Notes under the pieces: model-generated
Told to the model about the DNA's origin: nothing
The model's database searches: none
Seen by the model: the letters and a program-made list of their open reading frames with translations, nothing else
Position numbers and translations under genes: made by a program
In this document: piece by piece, positions 9,685-19,241 of the stretch
Position numbering within the stretch: position 1 is the stretch's first letter
Layout of the letters: every line of letters starts with the position of its first letter
Source: Candidatus Woesearchaeota archaeon
Lineage (GTDB): Archaea > Nanobdellota > Nanobdellia > Woesearchaeales > GCA-2686295
Direction: 5' to 3'
Assembly (NCBI GenBank): GCA_013202845.1
Contig: JABMPT010000005.1
Location: 135,308 to 199,307 of the forward strand
DNA: 64,000 nt

Positions 9685-10282
9685 AAAAAAGAAAGATTCT
9701 ATTTTGGAATTCCTTATGGCTGTAATTGTGATAGTTGTCTTGTTCGCAGGGGTCCTCTATGTTGGAAAATTCTTTAGTGAAAAAAATGAAACAGAAAACA
9801 ATTATAATGGATTTGAGTTCTACTATGAAGAAACTAGCAAGCTATGGTTTACACAAATACAGCTTGGTAGAACACCTTATACAATCCCATTTTATCATCA
9901 CCCAAAAGATTTGGAAGACATAGTTGTGGAAGAAAATGTTGAAGATATAATACTCAAAAAAATTCCTGCAAATATCATAATTGCTGTTCCTGGCGATAGC
10001 AGTGCTCAGATTGCTTTAGCAGGCATTGAAATCTCTAAAATCACTGGTGAAAGATTCCAAGTGTTCAATATTCCAACAACTAGCGCAGTAAATGAAGAAG
10101 TTGAAGGATTACCGCTAGCTACTTGTGCAAATGCAAATGAAAGAACAGTTATTATTTCCTTTGAAAGAAGCAATAAAAACTTGATAACTAGTAAAGGAAG
10201 ATGTATTATCTTGGAATTCAAAGAAGAAGATCCTATAAGAGTTGCAGATGCATTCACTTATAGTCTCATTAAAATAATGTAA
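9677..10282 (+). CDS. Membrane-anchored protein of unknown function, paralog of upstream gene
   Basis: Single N-terminal TM then YNGFEFYYEETSKLWFTQIQ; overlaps upstream gene by 8 nt. Confidence 0.6.
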   Translation: MARKKKDSILEFLMAVIVIVVLFAGVLYVGKFFSEKNETENNYNGFEFYYEETSKLWFTQIQLGRTPYTIPFYHHPKDLEDIVVEENVEDIILKKIPANIIIAVPGDSSAQIALAGIEISKITGERFQVFNIPTTSAVNEEVEGLPLATCANANERTVIISFERSNKNLITSKGRCIILEFKEEDPIRVADAFTYSLIKIM

Positions 10283-10283
10283 A

Positions 10284-10877
10284 ATGCCTCACTATTATTC
10301 AAAAGAACAACCTTCTGAACTAAGACCTTTTGAGATAACTATCAATGTGAAGAATGTTTCTTTCAAAATAATCTCTGGCTCAGGCGTTTTTTCAAAGAAA
10401 AAATTAGATAAAGGAACAGAAGTATTGTTGAAAGGAATGGTCATGGAAGATGGATGGAGTGCTCTTGACCTAGGATGTGGAACAGGAGTTGTAGGTATTT
10501 ATGTTAAGAAAATCTTTCCAAAAACCAACATTACTCTGAGTGATGTTAATCAAAGAGCCGTTTATCTGACTAAGCAGAACCTTAATAAAAACAATGTTGA
10601 AGGAAAAACAATTATATCCGATGGTTTTGAAAAAATAAAGGATTCTTTTGATGCTATTCTGCTGAATCCACCTCAAGTTGCAGGAAAAGATGTTTGTTTT
10701 AAGTTAATAGAAGATTCTTTTGAACATCTGAGCAAAAACGGGCTACTTGAATTGGTTGCAAGACATAATAAAGGAGGACAAACATTATCTAAAAAGATGA
10801 ATTCCGTTTTTGGAAATGTAAAAGACGCGGCTAAAGGTTCTGGTTATAGAATTTATATCAGTCAAAAAAAAAATTAA
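10284..10877 (+). CDS. Class I SAM-dependent methyltransferase (MTS/RsmC-like)
   Basis: ALDLGCGTGVVGIYVKK motif I and LLNPPQV NPPx motif. Confidence 0.8.
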   Translation: MPHYYSKEQPSELRPFEITINVKNVSFKIISGSGVFSKKKLDKGTEVLLKGMVMEDGWSALDLGCGTGVVGIYVKKIFPKTNITLSDVNQRAVYLTKQNLNKNNVEGKTIISDGFEKIKDSFDAILLNPPQVAGKDVCFKLIEDSFEHLSKNGLLELVARHNKGGQTLSKKMNSVFGNVKDAAKGSGYRIYISQKKN

Positions 10878-11235
10878 ACAGTTTGAGTTCTTCAACTTTG
10901 CCGTTCTTTGAAAAAACAAATCTTATTCCTAAACCAAGCTTCAGCAGTGCCGAAACCAAAGCCATATGCTCATTGCCTGCTCCTGAAGAAATATTTATAG
11001 CTACTTCTGTTCCAAGATTTTTTTTGTGTAATGCAGCAACTATTTCATCACGTAAGATATTTGGAGATTTATTCAAGTCAAGACAAATTAATTCGGCATT
11101 TTTTCCTTGAAATTTTTCTTTTCCAAATTCATTTGTTATGAGAAAAATAGAATCCCATTCTGCTCCGTTGATTATCTCATTCAATTGAGCCCATGTTCCT
11201 TTTCCAGTTGATAAACAAGCAATCAGGGAAGTCAT
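10858..11235 (-). CDS. Small Rossmann-like protein, possibly CARF-like
   Basis: TSLIACLSTGKGTW N-terminus; NISSGAGNEHMALVSALLKLGLGIRFVF. Confidence 0.5.
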   Translation of the reverse strand: MTSLIACLSTGKGTWAQLNEIINGAEWDSIFLITNEFGKEKFQGKNAELICLDLNKSPNILRDEIVAALHKKNLGTEVAINISSGAGNEHMALVSALLKLGLGIRFVFSKNGKVEELKLFNFFFD

Positions 11236-11379
11236 AATTAAAAATCATAGCTTGTTTTTTATAAATCTTTTGTGAAATCAGTTGTGATATATTCGATATT
11301 CTGGTCTTAAAAACAAAAGTTTTAAATAGTTGTTATCCCTCAACAATGTTGTAAAAAATTATAATTATCGGGTGGTTAA

Positions 11380-11643
11380 ATGGCTGAAGAAGAAAAAAAA
11401 TTTTCAAAACAACTGATTGGTAAAACTGTTGTTTCAAAAACCGGAAAAAAATTCGGAGAAGTCGGAGACATCGTTTTTGAAACAAGTTCTGGTGAGCTAA
11501 TACATCTAGTTCTATCAAACCCAACATCTTACACAGAGAAGCTAGAACTTGAAAAAACAAAGGATAATGAGATACTAATCCCATTCAGCGCAGTTATTGC
11601 AATGGGAGATTTTCTAGTTGTAGCAGAAGAGGACATAGTTTAA
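11380..11643 (+). CDS. PRC-barrel domain protein
   Basis: LIGKTVVSKTGKKFGEVGDIVFETSSGELIHLVL; ends with IPFSAVIAMGDFLVV pattern. Confidence 0.85.
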   Translation: MAEEEKKFSKQLIGKTVVSKTGKKFGEVGDIVFETSSGELIHLVLSNPTSYTEKLELEKTKDNEILIPFSAVIAMGDFLVVAEEDIV

Positions 11644-11683
11644 TTCAACAACTTTTATAAATGCCCTTTTATTCTCGAGAGCT

Positions 11684-12637
11684 ATGGATACTGCTATCTG
11701 GACTGAAAAATATAGACCACAAACCTTCTCAGAAGTCAAGGGTCAGGAAGATGTTGTAAAGAGGACAGAAGCTTTTGTTAAACAAAAGAATATGCCCCAT
11801 CTTATGTTTGCAGGTCCTGCGGGAACAGGAAAAACAACATTATCTTTAGTTATTGGCAGACAGCTCTTTAAGGATAACTGGAGAGAGAATCTTCTTGAAT
11901 TAAACGCTTCTGACGAAAGAGGAATTGATGTTATAAGAGTCAAAGTTAAGGATTTTGCCAGAACAAGATCTATTGGAAATGTTCCTTTCAAAATAATCTA
12001 TCTTGATGAATGTGATGCCTTGACAAAAGAGGCACAGCAAGCACTAAGAAGAACAATGGAGAATTACACTCAAACCTGCAGATTCATATTGTCGTGTAAT
12101 TACTCTTCAAAAATAATAGATCCCATCCAATCAAGATGCACTGTGTTTCGTTTTAAACCTTTATCACAGAAGGATTTGTTCAATATAATGGACAAAATAG
12201 CTAAAAATGAAAACATAAAGATTGATTCTGGTGCAAAAGATGCTCTTTATGAACTTTCTGGTGGGGATTGCAGAAGAGTCGAGAATGTCTTGCAAGCCTC
12301 AGCAGCTATAAGCAATAATATTACTGAAACCTTGATTTTTGAGATGGCCAGTGTTGCTAGACCAAAAGAAGTTAAGGAAGTGCTTGATCATTGCGTAAAG
12401 AAGGATTTTCTAAAAGCAAAGTCTGAACTTCTGAAAACAATGCTTGAATACGGCTTGTCAGGACTCGATATAATTAAACAGCTTCAGAAAGAGATTTGGA
12501 ATCTTGAGATTGATGATAAGAAAAAGCTTGAAATGATTAAAGAATGTGGAGAAGCAGAGTTCAGGATGGTTGAAGGCAGTGATGAATTTATTCAATTAGA
12601 AGCATTGCTAAGTAAGTTTGTTCTTATAAATAATTAA
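11684..12637 (+). CDS. rfcS: Replication factor C small subunit
   Basis: WTEKYRPQTFSEVKGQE, AGPAGTGKTTL, IYLDECDAL, SCNYSSKIIDPIQSRC. Confidence 0.95.
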   Translation: MDTAIWTEKYRPQTFSEVKGQEDVVKRTEAFVKQKNMPHLMFAGPAGTGKTTLSLVIGRQLFKDNWRENLLELNASDERGIDVIRVKVKDFARTRSIGNVPFKIIYLDECDALTKEAQQALRRTMENYTQTCRFILSCNYSSKIIDPIQSRCTVFRFKPLSQKDLFNIMDKIAKNENIKIDSGAKDALYELSGGDCRRVENVLQASAAISNNITETLIFEMASVARPKEVKEVLDHCVKKDFLKAKSELLKTMLEYGLSGLDIIKQLQKEIWNLEIDDKKKLEMIKECGEAEFRMVEGSDEFIQLEALLSKFVLINN

Positions 12638-12656
12638 AACTAAAAGAAAAAAAATT

Positions 12657-13604
12657 CTATATGTGCTTCACTAAGACATTTGTATTTGTTGATTCCTCAT
12701 AGTCGTAATCAACCAGAAGATCTACAATCATAACTTTATCTGTCTTATCTGACTCACTTAACTGCTGAGTGCATCTAACCTGTCTTGTTCCTAGAGAGAG
12801 TTTAACTTCTCCTGAATAAGCTGTTCCTGATGTTGCAGTATTTGATAAACCACTACAGGTTAAGCCAGACAAACGTGAATCAACAGTAATCTTCAGATAA
12901 TCTTTGTTAGAAGGGTCGTCCTCACAAGTTGTTCCTTGTCTTGATAACAAACCATTTCCAACATTCTTTATCTTAAATGAGAAAGACACTGCATTCTGAC
13001 CTGCAGAGAACTCTTCAAATTCTGTTATCTGTATCGGTGCTCCCGAATTTTGCACATTCTTTGCTCCGGTTACTGTACAAACATCTTGGTTTGTTGAATC
13101 TAATAAATCTTCTTTTATACAGAGTTGTGAAGTTGCCATTGTTTGATATTTATAGCAAACATCAACTACAAATGGGAAAGGTTGATTGCCTGACAATGAC
13201 TCTCCAAAATTTAGCTGCGGAAAAGTATAATAAACAGGCGGAGAATCTATTGCATCTCCAGTGTCAGGATTAATATCATTTTTTAATATATCCTCTGCAG
13301 GGTGTTGGTTCACAATATCAGAATTTGCCACACCAAAAGTTGGTGCATCAATTCCTTTAAGTGTTAATGAAACATCTGAAGCTACCACTCCTGTCTCTCC
13401 TTTGTTTTGGAGTTTAATCGAAACTGTGAAAGGTGTTGCTCCACCGTCAGTGACTTCTATTGGCGGTTCTCCATCTACAAAATCAATCTCTAAACCTTCT
13501 GTACCACCTAGAAAACTTCTTTGATTCGTAGGACTTGTTGTACCATCTTCACAAGAAGCTAATACAAATAATAATGCTAAAAGGAAAATAAATGCTTTTC
13601 TCAT
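12657..13604 (-). CDS. Surface lipoprotein paralog A
   Basis: Signal peptide with lipobox-like LLFVLASC; FLGGTEGLEIDFVDGEPP; CYKYQT...CIKED...DVC...GAPIQIT; C-terminal VDYDYEESTNTNVLVKHI. Confidence 0.7.
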   Translation of the reverse strand: MRKAFIFLLALLFVLASCEDGTTSPTNQRSFLGGTEGLEIDFVDGEPPIEVTDGGATPFTVSIKLQNKGETGVVASDVSLTLKGIDAPTFGVANSDIVNQHPAEDILKNDINPDTGDAIDSPPVYYTFPQLNFGESLSGNQPFPFVVDVCYKYQTMATSQLCIKEDLLDSTNQDVCTVTGAKNVQNSGAPIQITEFEEFSAGQNAVSFSFKIKNVGNGLLSRQGTTCEDDPSNKDYLKITVDSRLSGLTCSGLSNTATSGTAYSGEVKLSLGTRQVRCTQQLSESDKTDKVMIVDLLVDYDYEESTNTNVLVKHI

Positions 13605-13668
13605 TTTTCATGCCTCCTAATTAAACTATTCAATACTAATTATATAAATTTTTTTATTTTAGTAGCTG

Positions 13669-14976
13669 TTAACTAACCCTTTTTATGTTAATATTCCTTC
13701 TCTGACTCTCTCTGTAACCATACCACAGCTCAACAACTAAAGGTGCTTTATACGCTGATTTGGCAGTAGCATACTCTAAATCATAAGTACAACTTATTTG
13801 TCCTCTACCATCTCTTAATCTTATTAGGTTGTTATCAGGTACACATCTTAACCGTTGTTGACTACCGGATAATCTTATATCTCCTAATATCACCAAATCC
13901 ATGTCTTGTGGACTTAATCTGCCTGGATAATATGGGCTGCAAAGTTCCATATATCCTGCGTTTATTACTTCCCCTCTTCCAACATTTTGCACCACTATTG
14001 TGAATATAACACTTCTAGGGGTGTTTTCCTGTATAACACGTGAAACTGCAACAGGTGCTCCTTGACTTCCTTTTAGATCTATTTGACCTGGGTAGCAGAC
14101 CTTTTCATCTTGTGAGAAAGGAGCAGGATCAATGCACACAACAGGTGTTGCATAAGTTGTGTAGATATAGCAAGAGCTCACCAAGAATGTCACATCTGTT
14201 TCGTCAAGTCCTGAAGGCCATGAATCCTTTATATGTCCCTGAAATGCTAATAATGTTGATTCGCCGCCAGGGTAATTATAATTATCAGGTGCTAGAATAA
14301 AGGACTTTCCGTTGAATCTGTCAAAGCTCAAACTGTCTAGGATAACTATTAAAGCCTGACCATGATGAAGCAAGTCCAAATCCAAGCCAAATGCTGAAAA
14401 GTCAAAATTAAAGTTAAAATGTTCTGTTCCTCTGTCCCAATTAACATCAACTTCCGGACAGCTGTCACAACCAAATAACTGGAATATATTGTTTATTCGT
14501 GTACCATCAATCAATTGTCCTGTTGTAGGATCCCCCATTATCTCAAATCCGGTTCCACTTGGAGTCCTGCAGCTTAAGAACCCTCCAATGTTATCCCAAC
14601 TTAAATCCTTTAAGTCTAAATCCACTCTACAATTATCAAACAAACCAGTATTAGTTTTAGGAATATTAATATCATCAAAGAATATCAGAGAAGGATCATA
14701 ACCTGAAACATACAAACCACCTTTAGTCCAAGAAGCCCCCTCATTTTGAAGCTCAACATCAACACTGAAAGTATTATATTCTTCTGAAGGTGCATCACCA
14801 TAGTAGTACATTCTTGGAGGTGGTGCTCCAGGATCGATAAGCATTCTAACTCCTTCTGTACCTACATAGTATCTATCTCTCTCCGGATTACTGGGATAAT
14901 CAGGTCCTCGTCCAGAACATGAAGATACTAATAAGAAAGTCAATAGTAAGATGGTTATTAAAATCCTCCTTTTCAT
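13669..14976 (-). CDS. Surface lipoprotein paralog B
   Basis: TFLLVSSC lipobox-like; YYVGTEGVRMLIDPGAPPP; CYIYTT...CIDPA...KVC...GSQGAPVAVS. Confidence 0.7.
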   Translation of the reverse strand: MKRRILITILLLTFLLVSSCSGRGPDYPSNPERDRYYVGTEGVRMLIDPGAPPPRMYYYGDAPSEEYNTFSVDVELQNEGASWTKGGLYVSGYDPSLIFFDDINIPKTNTGLFDNCRVDLDLKDLSWDNIGGFLSCRTPSGTGFEIMGDPTTGQLIDGTRINNIFQLFGCDSCPEVDVNWDRGTEHFNFNFDFSAFGLDLDLLHHGQALIVILDSLSFDRFNGKSFILAPDNYNYPGGESTLLAFQGHIKDSWPSGLDETDVTFLVSSCYIYTTYATPVVCIDPAPFSQDEKVCYPGQIDLKGSQGAPVAVSRVIQENTPRSVIFTIVVQNVGRGEVINAGYMELCSPYYPGRLSPQDMDLVILGDIRLSGSQQRLRCVPDNNLIRLRDGRGQISCTYDLEYATAKSAYKAPLVVELWYGYRESQRRNINIKRVS

Positions 14977-15010
14977 ACAACAACCTTTCTGTCCCTTTTA
15001 ATATTTAAAC

Positions 15011-16258
15011 TTATTGTTTTACACAACAAAACTTTCCTAATTCACAGAGTCCAGGACCAAAAATACAATTTCCAGATTTCAAATTCAAAGGTTCTAATAA
15101 GTTTGATATTGTGCTGGCTGTAACTTGAGTCACACATTCCTCTGCATTGCAATCACAACCCCATCCTGCATCTGCGATTGTTCCACAGAATGAGAAACCA
15201 ACTCCTCGAGCACATAAATCACAATTACTAACACACTCTCCATTAAAATCTGTCTCCCAATATTTACAACTACTTCCTGGAAGAGGTTCAAGAGGTGGAA
15301 GTCCTGATCTAATAATCTCAATCTCTTTAGATATACTAGTTAGGTAAACATAATCTAAATCAATAACCATGGTTGCATGATAATTCAATGATCCTCCGTA
15401 GAATTCTGTATTTGCTGGCAAAGTACATCTCGTGAAGCCTTTCTCATCTCTTAAGTTCACAGTTTCTGGAAAACATGAAAGTTTACTGTTTGATAAATGT
15501 GCAGTTACTTTTACTTGGTTCCAGTTCCCTTTTTTATCTGTGTCTTTCTGTAATTCACAAGCTTTTGGTAATTCTAATTCTGTTACTGGAGCAAGAACCA
15601 TGCCAGATCCTTTATTTTCAATTTTTATCAGCAATGAGGGTTGCATTACTTGTCTTGTTGCTTGCATCTCCACTTCAACATTCGTAACAGCGACAGGTGC
15701 TCCCTGACCTGTGTAAAGCTTGTCCTGGGTTTCGCACACCCTCTCTCTTGCGTCCTGCGTTAAATGGGAAGTGTCTATACAAACCTCGTCTGTTAGTTTT
15801 GTTCTGTATGGATAACAAACACTTACAAACAACTCTGTTCTTGGACTTTCTCTTTGCCCTTCAATTGGTTTAACACGAAAAATTGGCAAGATTTTTGTTT
15901 CAAAGAAACCATCTGGAGCAAGATATGACTTACCTTCTAAAGCAAACTCTAATTCATCAGAAGAAGATGTTCCTTCAGTTGGTCTAAAGTAAAAAGGATC
16001 ATAAGTATAGCTCAATAGCCCTTTGTAAGTTTCTCCATCTAGAGAAAATGTTCCTTTGTTTGAAATAAAAACTGCTAATGGAAAGTCTGTGTTTTCATAA
16101 ACCTCTCTTGGCGGTGAATCACCAATAAACTCTATTTCAACGCCCTTTGTACCAACATAAACATTTATCCTTTCAGGGTTATAAGTGCCTGAGGAGCAAG
16201 AAGTTAGAATTAACAAAAGAAGTGCTAAAAAAAAATGTGTTTTCTTTATAGATTCCAT
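15011..16258 (-). CDS. Surface lipoprotein paralog C with Cys-rich C-terminal extension
   Basis: LLLILTSC lipobox-like; YVGTKGVEIEFIGDSPP; CYPYRT...CIDTS...RVC...GQGAPVAVT; Cys-rich tail (CKYWETDFNGECVSNCDLC...CCVKQ). Confidence 0.7.
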   Translation of the reverse strand: MESIKKTHFFLALLLLILTSCSSGTYNPERINVYVGTKGVEIEFIGDSPPREVYENTDFPLAVFISNKGTFSLDGETYKGLLSYTYDPFYFRPTEGTSSSDELEFALEGKSYLAPDGFFETKILPIFRVKPIEGQRESPRTELFVSVCYPYRTKLTDEVCIDTSHLTQDARERVCETQDKLYTGQGAPVAVTNVEVEMQATRQVMQPSLLIKIENKGSGMVLAPVTELELPKACELQKDTDKKGNWNQVKVTAHLSNSKLSCFPETVNLRDEKGFTRCTLPANTEFYGGSLNYHATMVIDLDYVYLTSISKEIEIIRSGLPPLEPLPGSSCKYWETDFNGECVSNCDLCARGVGFSFCGTIADAGWGCDCNAEECVTQVTASTISNLLEPLNLKSGNCIFGPGLCELGKFCCVKQ

Positions 16259-16261
16259 TTT

Positions 16262-17965
16262 TTAATACTTTTTAATTCTTATGTTTGTTGATTTTGTTAA
16301 ACTATAATCATACTCTACTTCAACTGCAAAAGTTTTTGTCAGTTTAAGATTTGTTCCCAAGAAGTTTGCAGGGTCTCTTAGCTTCATAGGACAAGTGATT
16401 GTTTTGAATGAACCAACTAGTCCATCTGGATCAAACTCATAAATATCATATTCATCAACCCTTTGAACAGGCTCTTCAAAATTCAACGGATAACATCTAT
16501 CAAACATTATTTCTTTAGGAACCCTTATTTCTAAAGTTTGAATTTTTTCAACTTTCCCCTGCGACCAAGCATCCATAAGAGTCATGCCAAAGGTTAAGAT
16601 GTAAGGATTATCTGGATACACAATTATAGGCATATCCAAAGAATTCATTCCTATTGCAGCAGGACCACTTGTATAAATGGCTTCTGCAGTGTTTGGAATA
16701 TCAAGTTCTTGATTGATATTTTTTTTCTGGGTATAATAAGCTATTTGAGTGTCTTTGTCAACAAAGGTATATGCTATATAACCCCAAGTTGGAAAAGCAA
16801 ATTTTGACTCAAAAGTAACTGAATAAGTTCCTTCTTCAAATTGGTCAAGATTTTCTTCAAATATACATTCCAAAGTTCTTGAATCATCAAAATATAAAAA
16901 TAACTCTGTCGGATGAACCTTACCAAAGATAGAATGACTTCCTTTTCTTGCATAACATCTGTTATTGACAGTTATGGCTCCTTCAAAACTCTTTCCTCTG
17001 ATATTAGCCCACACGACTATCGGATAACCTCCTGTGAATTCTTCTTCTGTAGCACGTAAATCTTCTAGATAAACACCTAAGGGTGCATCTTTATTTCGTT
17101 CAACCTGCCCTGTAAAATAATTTGTTGATAGAGATTGATTTATCTTAAGTTCAATCTTTCCCGGCAGCATTAAAATATCTTTAACAATCTCTTTTGTATT
17201 ATCTCCAAAGGTTTCTTTTATGGTTCTCCAGGATTCTCCAACATTTGCTTGTTGAAGTCCTCCTTGAACATCCAATAATTCTGATGAAACAGCACCATAA
17301 AATCCTAGAATTACAACCACTATCAAGTACCATGTTCCAAAGTTTCTGGTACTTTCTGTTGAGTATTGACCAAACATTAAATACAAACCCCAAACAGGAA
17401 TAAAGCAGAGTGTTGCATGTACCCAAACAGGATAATCAAGAGCAAATTCTATATATCTAGGCGCCATTATAGCTAAAAGTGATATTAAAATAAGCTTGCC
17501 AGATAATTTAAGAGCTGCTTTAAAAATTCCTGCTATTGCAACAATAGTAGCGATGAAATAAATTCCTATAGTGATATTGTCTGGCATAAGAAAAAAAGAT
17601 CCTTTTGTTACGGAAGGAAAACCCATTGACCAATCTATAATATGCAAAATCCACATAAATATCAGGAACTTTCCGATTCCTGTAGGATCAGATGATTGTT
17701 TCCAACTGCCATAATATGGGTCGGTTTCTTTGTCTCTAATCTTGCTAATAGCATTTCCAAAAAACTTCATTCCTCTTGAAAAACGACCCGGAGACTTAGC
17801 TCTGTAAACACCATTAGTATCATATCCTCCAGAAGCTTTTCTTTCTTTAGAATTCTCTCTCCAGTCCTTAACCTTATTAACAACTTTATTATTAAGCAGT
17901 TTGCTATTAGAAGCTTTACTTTTTAATGTACCTAACCCCTTTTTCAATGCACCAAGAAAAGCCAT
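16262..17965 (-). CDS. Polytopic membrane protein with large extracytoplasmic C-terminal region
   Basis: Several hydrophobic segments between about residues 100 and 230, then beta-rich region ending FAVEVEYDYSLTKSTNIRIKKY, matching the lipoprotein C-terminal pattern. Confidence 0.65.
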   Translation of the reverse strand: MAFLGALKKGLGTLKSKASNSKLLNNKVVNKVKDWRENSKERKASGGYDTNGVYRAKSPGRFSRGMKFFGNAISKIRDKETDPYYGSWKQSSDPTGIGKFLIFMWILHIIDWSMGFPSVTKGSFFLMPDNITIGIYFIATIVAIAGIFKAALKLSGKLILISLLAIMAPRYIEFALDYPVWVHATLCFIPVWGLYLMFGQYSTESTRNFGTWYLIVVVILGFYGAVSSELLDVQGGLQQANVGESWRTIKETFGDNTKEIVKDILMLPGKIELKINQSLSTNYFTGQVERNKDAPLGVYLEDLRATEEEFTGGYPIVVWANIRGKSFEGAITVNNRCYARKGSHSIFGKVHPTELFLYFDDSRTLECIFEENLDQFEEGTYSVTFESKFAFPTWGYIAYTFVDKDTQIAYYTQKKNINQELDIPNTAEAIYTSGPAAIGMNSLDMPIIVYPDNPYILTFGMTLMDAWSQGKVEKIQTLEIRVPKEIMFDRCYPLNFEEPVQRVDEYDIYEFDPDGLVGSFKTITCPMKLRDPANFLGTNLKLTKTFAVEVEYDYSLTKSTNIRIKKY

Positions 17966-17967
17966 TT

Positions 17968-19155
17968 TCAGTCTTCATCCAATATCACTTTTAGTTCTGC
18001 AATGTCAACAACAGTCTGAGGCACTAATTCTAAAGAGTTTGTTCCTGAAATAACATAATCATCTAACTTCGCATCGAACTTCAACTCATCAGTTCGTATA
18101 TGCCTTCTGATTCCGTTTATATTATATTCCAACCTCTTCTCGTCATCATTGACAAATCTCAAAAACATAGTGACATTGAAGTCCTCATCTAATTCATCAT
18201 CAATAAATAATTCATCTTCAATTTCAAAATAATAAACAGGATAAAGAATCTCTTCTAACTCAGTTCTTACAGAAACCCTGTCCATAAGATAGGAACCTTC
18301 AGTGGCTACAAACTCCAATTCATTCCTATCTTCAAAAATTACTTTCTTATCCAAGAACAAGGAATTATAAATTCCACAATCAGCAACTCCGGAGAAGACT
18401 TCCTCGCCATTCAAATAAATCAACATCGGTCCGACTTCTCTTGAATCACAGTTTGGATAATACTTTAACTTAACAGCATCTAAGTTGAGTTTTTCAACAT
18501 CTGATATATAAAAGAATTGTCTGCTCCTACTGTGGGTAACATCCAAAACATCTCCTGTTATAAGAACGTTCTCCAATAAATATTCATTTGTTCTCCAGAA
18601 TGCAACTCCCGGACTAGAAACTTTGAATGCGAGAGTGTTCTGCCTGTCCAAAAACGCTTCTGGCAACTCAATAGGTGCTGGAGTTCCTTCTCTTAAAACA
18701 CCATTAAATATCTCTCTTCCATTCAAATATAGCTCTAATCTTCCTCTAGATCTTTTTACATTAAATGATAAAACAATGTTGGAAGTGTACTTTGTATCAA
18801 CCTGAAAAGTTGTGTTATAAAACTTCTTATTTCCTAAATTACTGCTAACATACAAGGAGCTTACAGATTTCAAAGCAGTTCCCTCTTTCTCAGAATAAAC
18901 CCTGAAAGAAGGAATATCATGTTCTCGATAATCAAATCTTAAATAATCCAACCTACCAATCTTTTCTTTGAGCAGAGTCTTGTTATATCCTGATTCTGTT
19001 TCATCATCATCACTATCTGTTTCGTTTTCTTCTCCTAATAACTCTGCTCTTTCCTCAGGTGGTAAGAATAATATGTATAAAACCAAGATGGCAGCTATTA
19101 TTATAATTAATATTGCTGCGCTGCCTGCACCCACTTGTTCTCCTCTTTTCTGCAT
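17968..19155 (-). CDS. Membrane-anchored surface protein with pilin-like N-terminal hydrophobic segment
   Basis: QVGAGSAAILIIIIAAILVLYILFLPP then Asp/Glu-rich linker and repeated LELYLNGREIFNG / LIYLNGEEVFSG units. Confidence 0.6.
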   Translation of the reverse strand: MQKRGEQVGAGSAAILIIIIAAILVLYILFLPPEERAELLGEENETDSDDDETESGYNKTLLKEKIGRLDYLRFDYREHDIPSFRVYSEKEGTALKSVSSLYVSSNLGNKKFYNTTFQVDTKYTSNIVLSFNVKRSRGRLELYLNGREIFNGVLREGTPAPIELPEAFLDRQNTLAFKVSSPGVAFWRTNEYLLENVLITGDVLDVTHSRSRQFFYISDVEKLNLDAVKLKYYPNCDSREVGPMLIYLNGEEVFSGVADCGIYNSLFLDKKVIFEDRNELEFVATEGSYLMDRVSVRTELEEILYPVYYFEIEDELFIDDELDEDFNVTMFLRFVNDDEKRLEYNINGIRRHIRTDELKFDAKLDDYVISGTNSLELVPQTVVDIAELKVILDED

Positions 19156-19241
19156 ATACTGAAATACTGCACACAGAATATATAAATTTATTGGTTTTTA
19201 CAATAAAACATTTAAAGCGTATCCTCTAACATTTTTTAACA

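Noticed and set aside
9677-10282. 9100-9684 and 9677-10282 as one frameshifted gene
   Set aside because: Each has its own N-terminal TM segment and aligns to the other along its length, so they are paralogs and not fragments.
10858-11235. CRISPR-linked Csm6/Csx1 effector
   Set aside because: Protein is too short for an effector domain and no repeats or cas genes occur in the window; kept only as a CARF-like suggestion.
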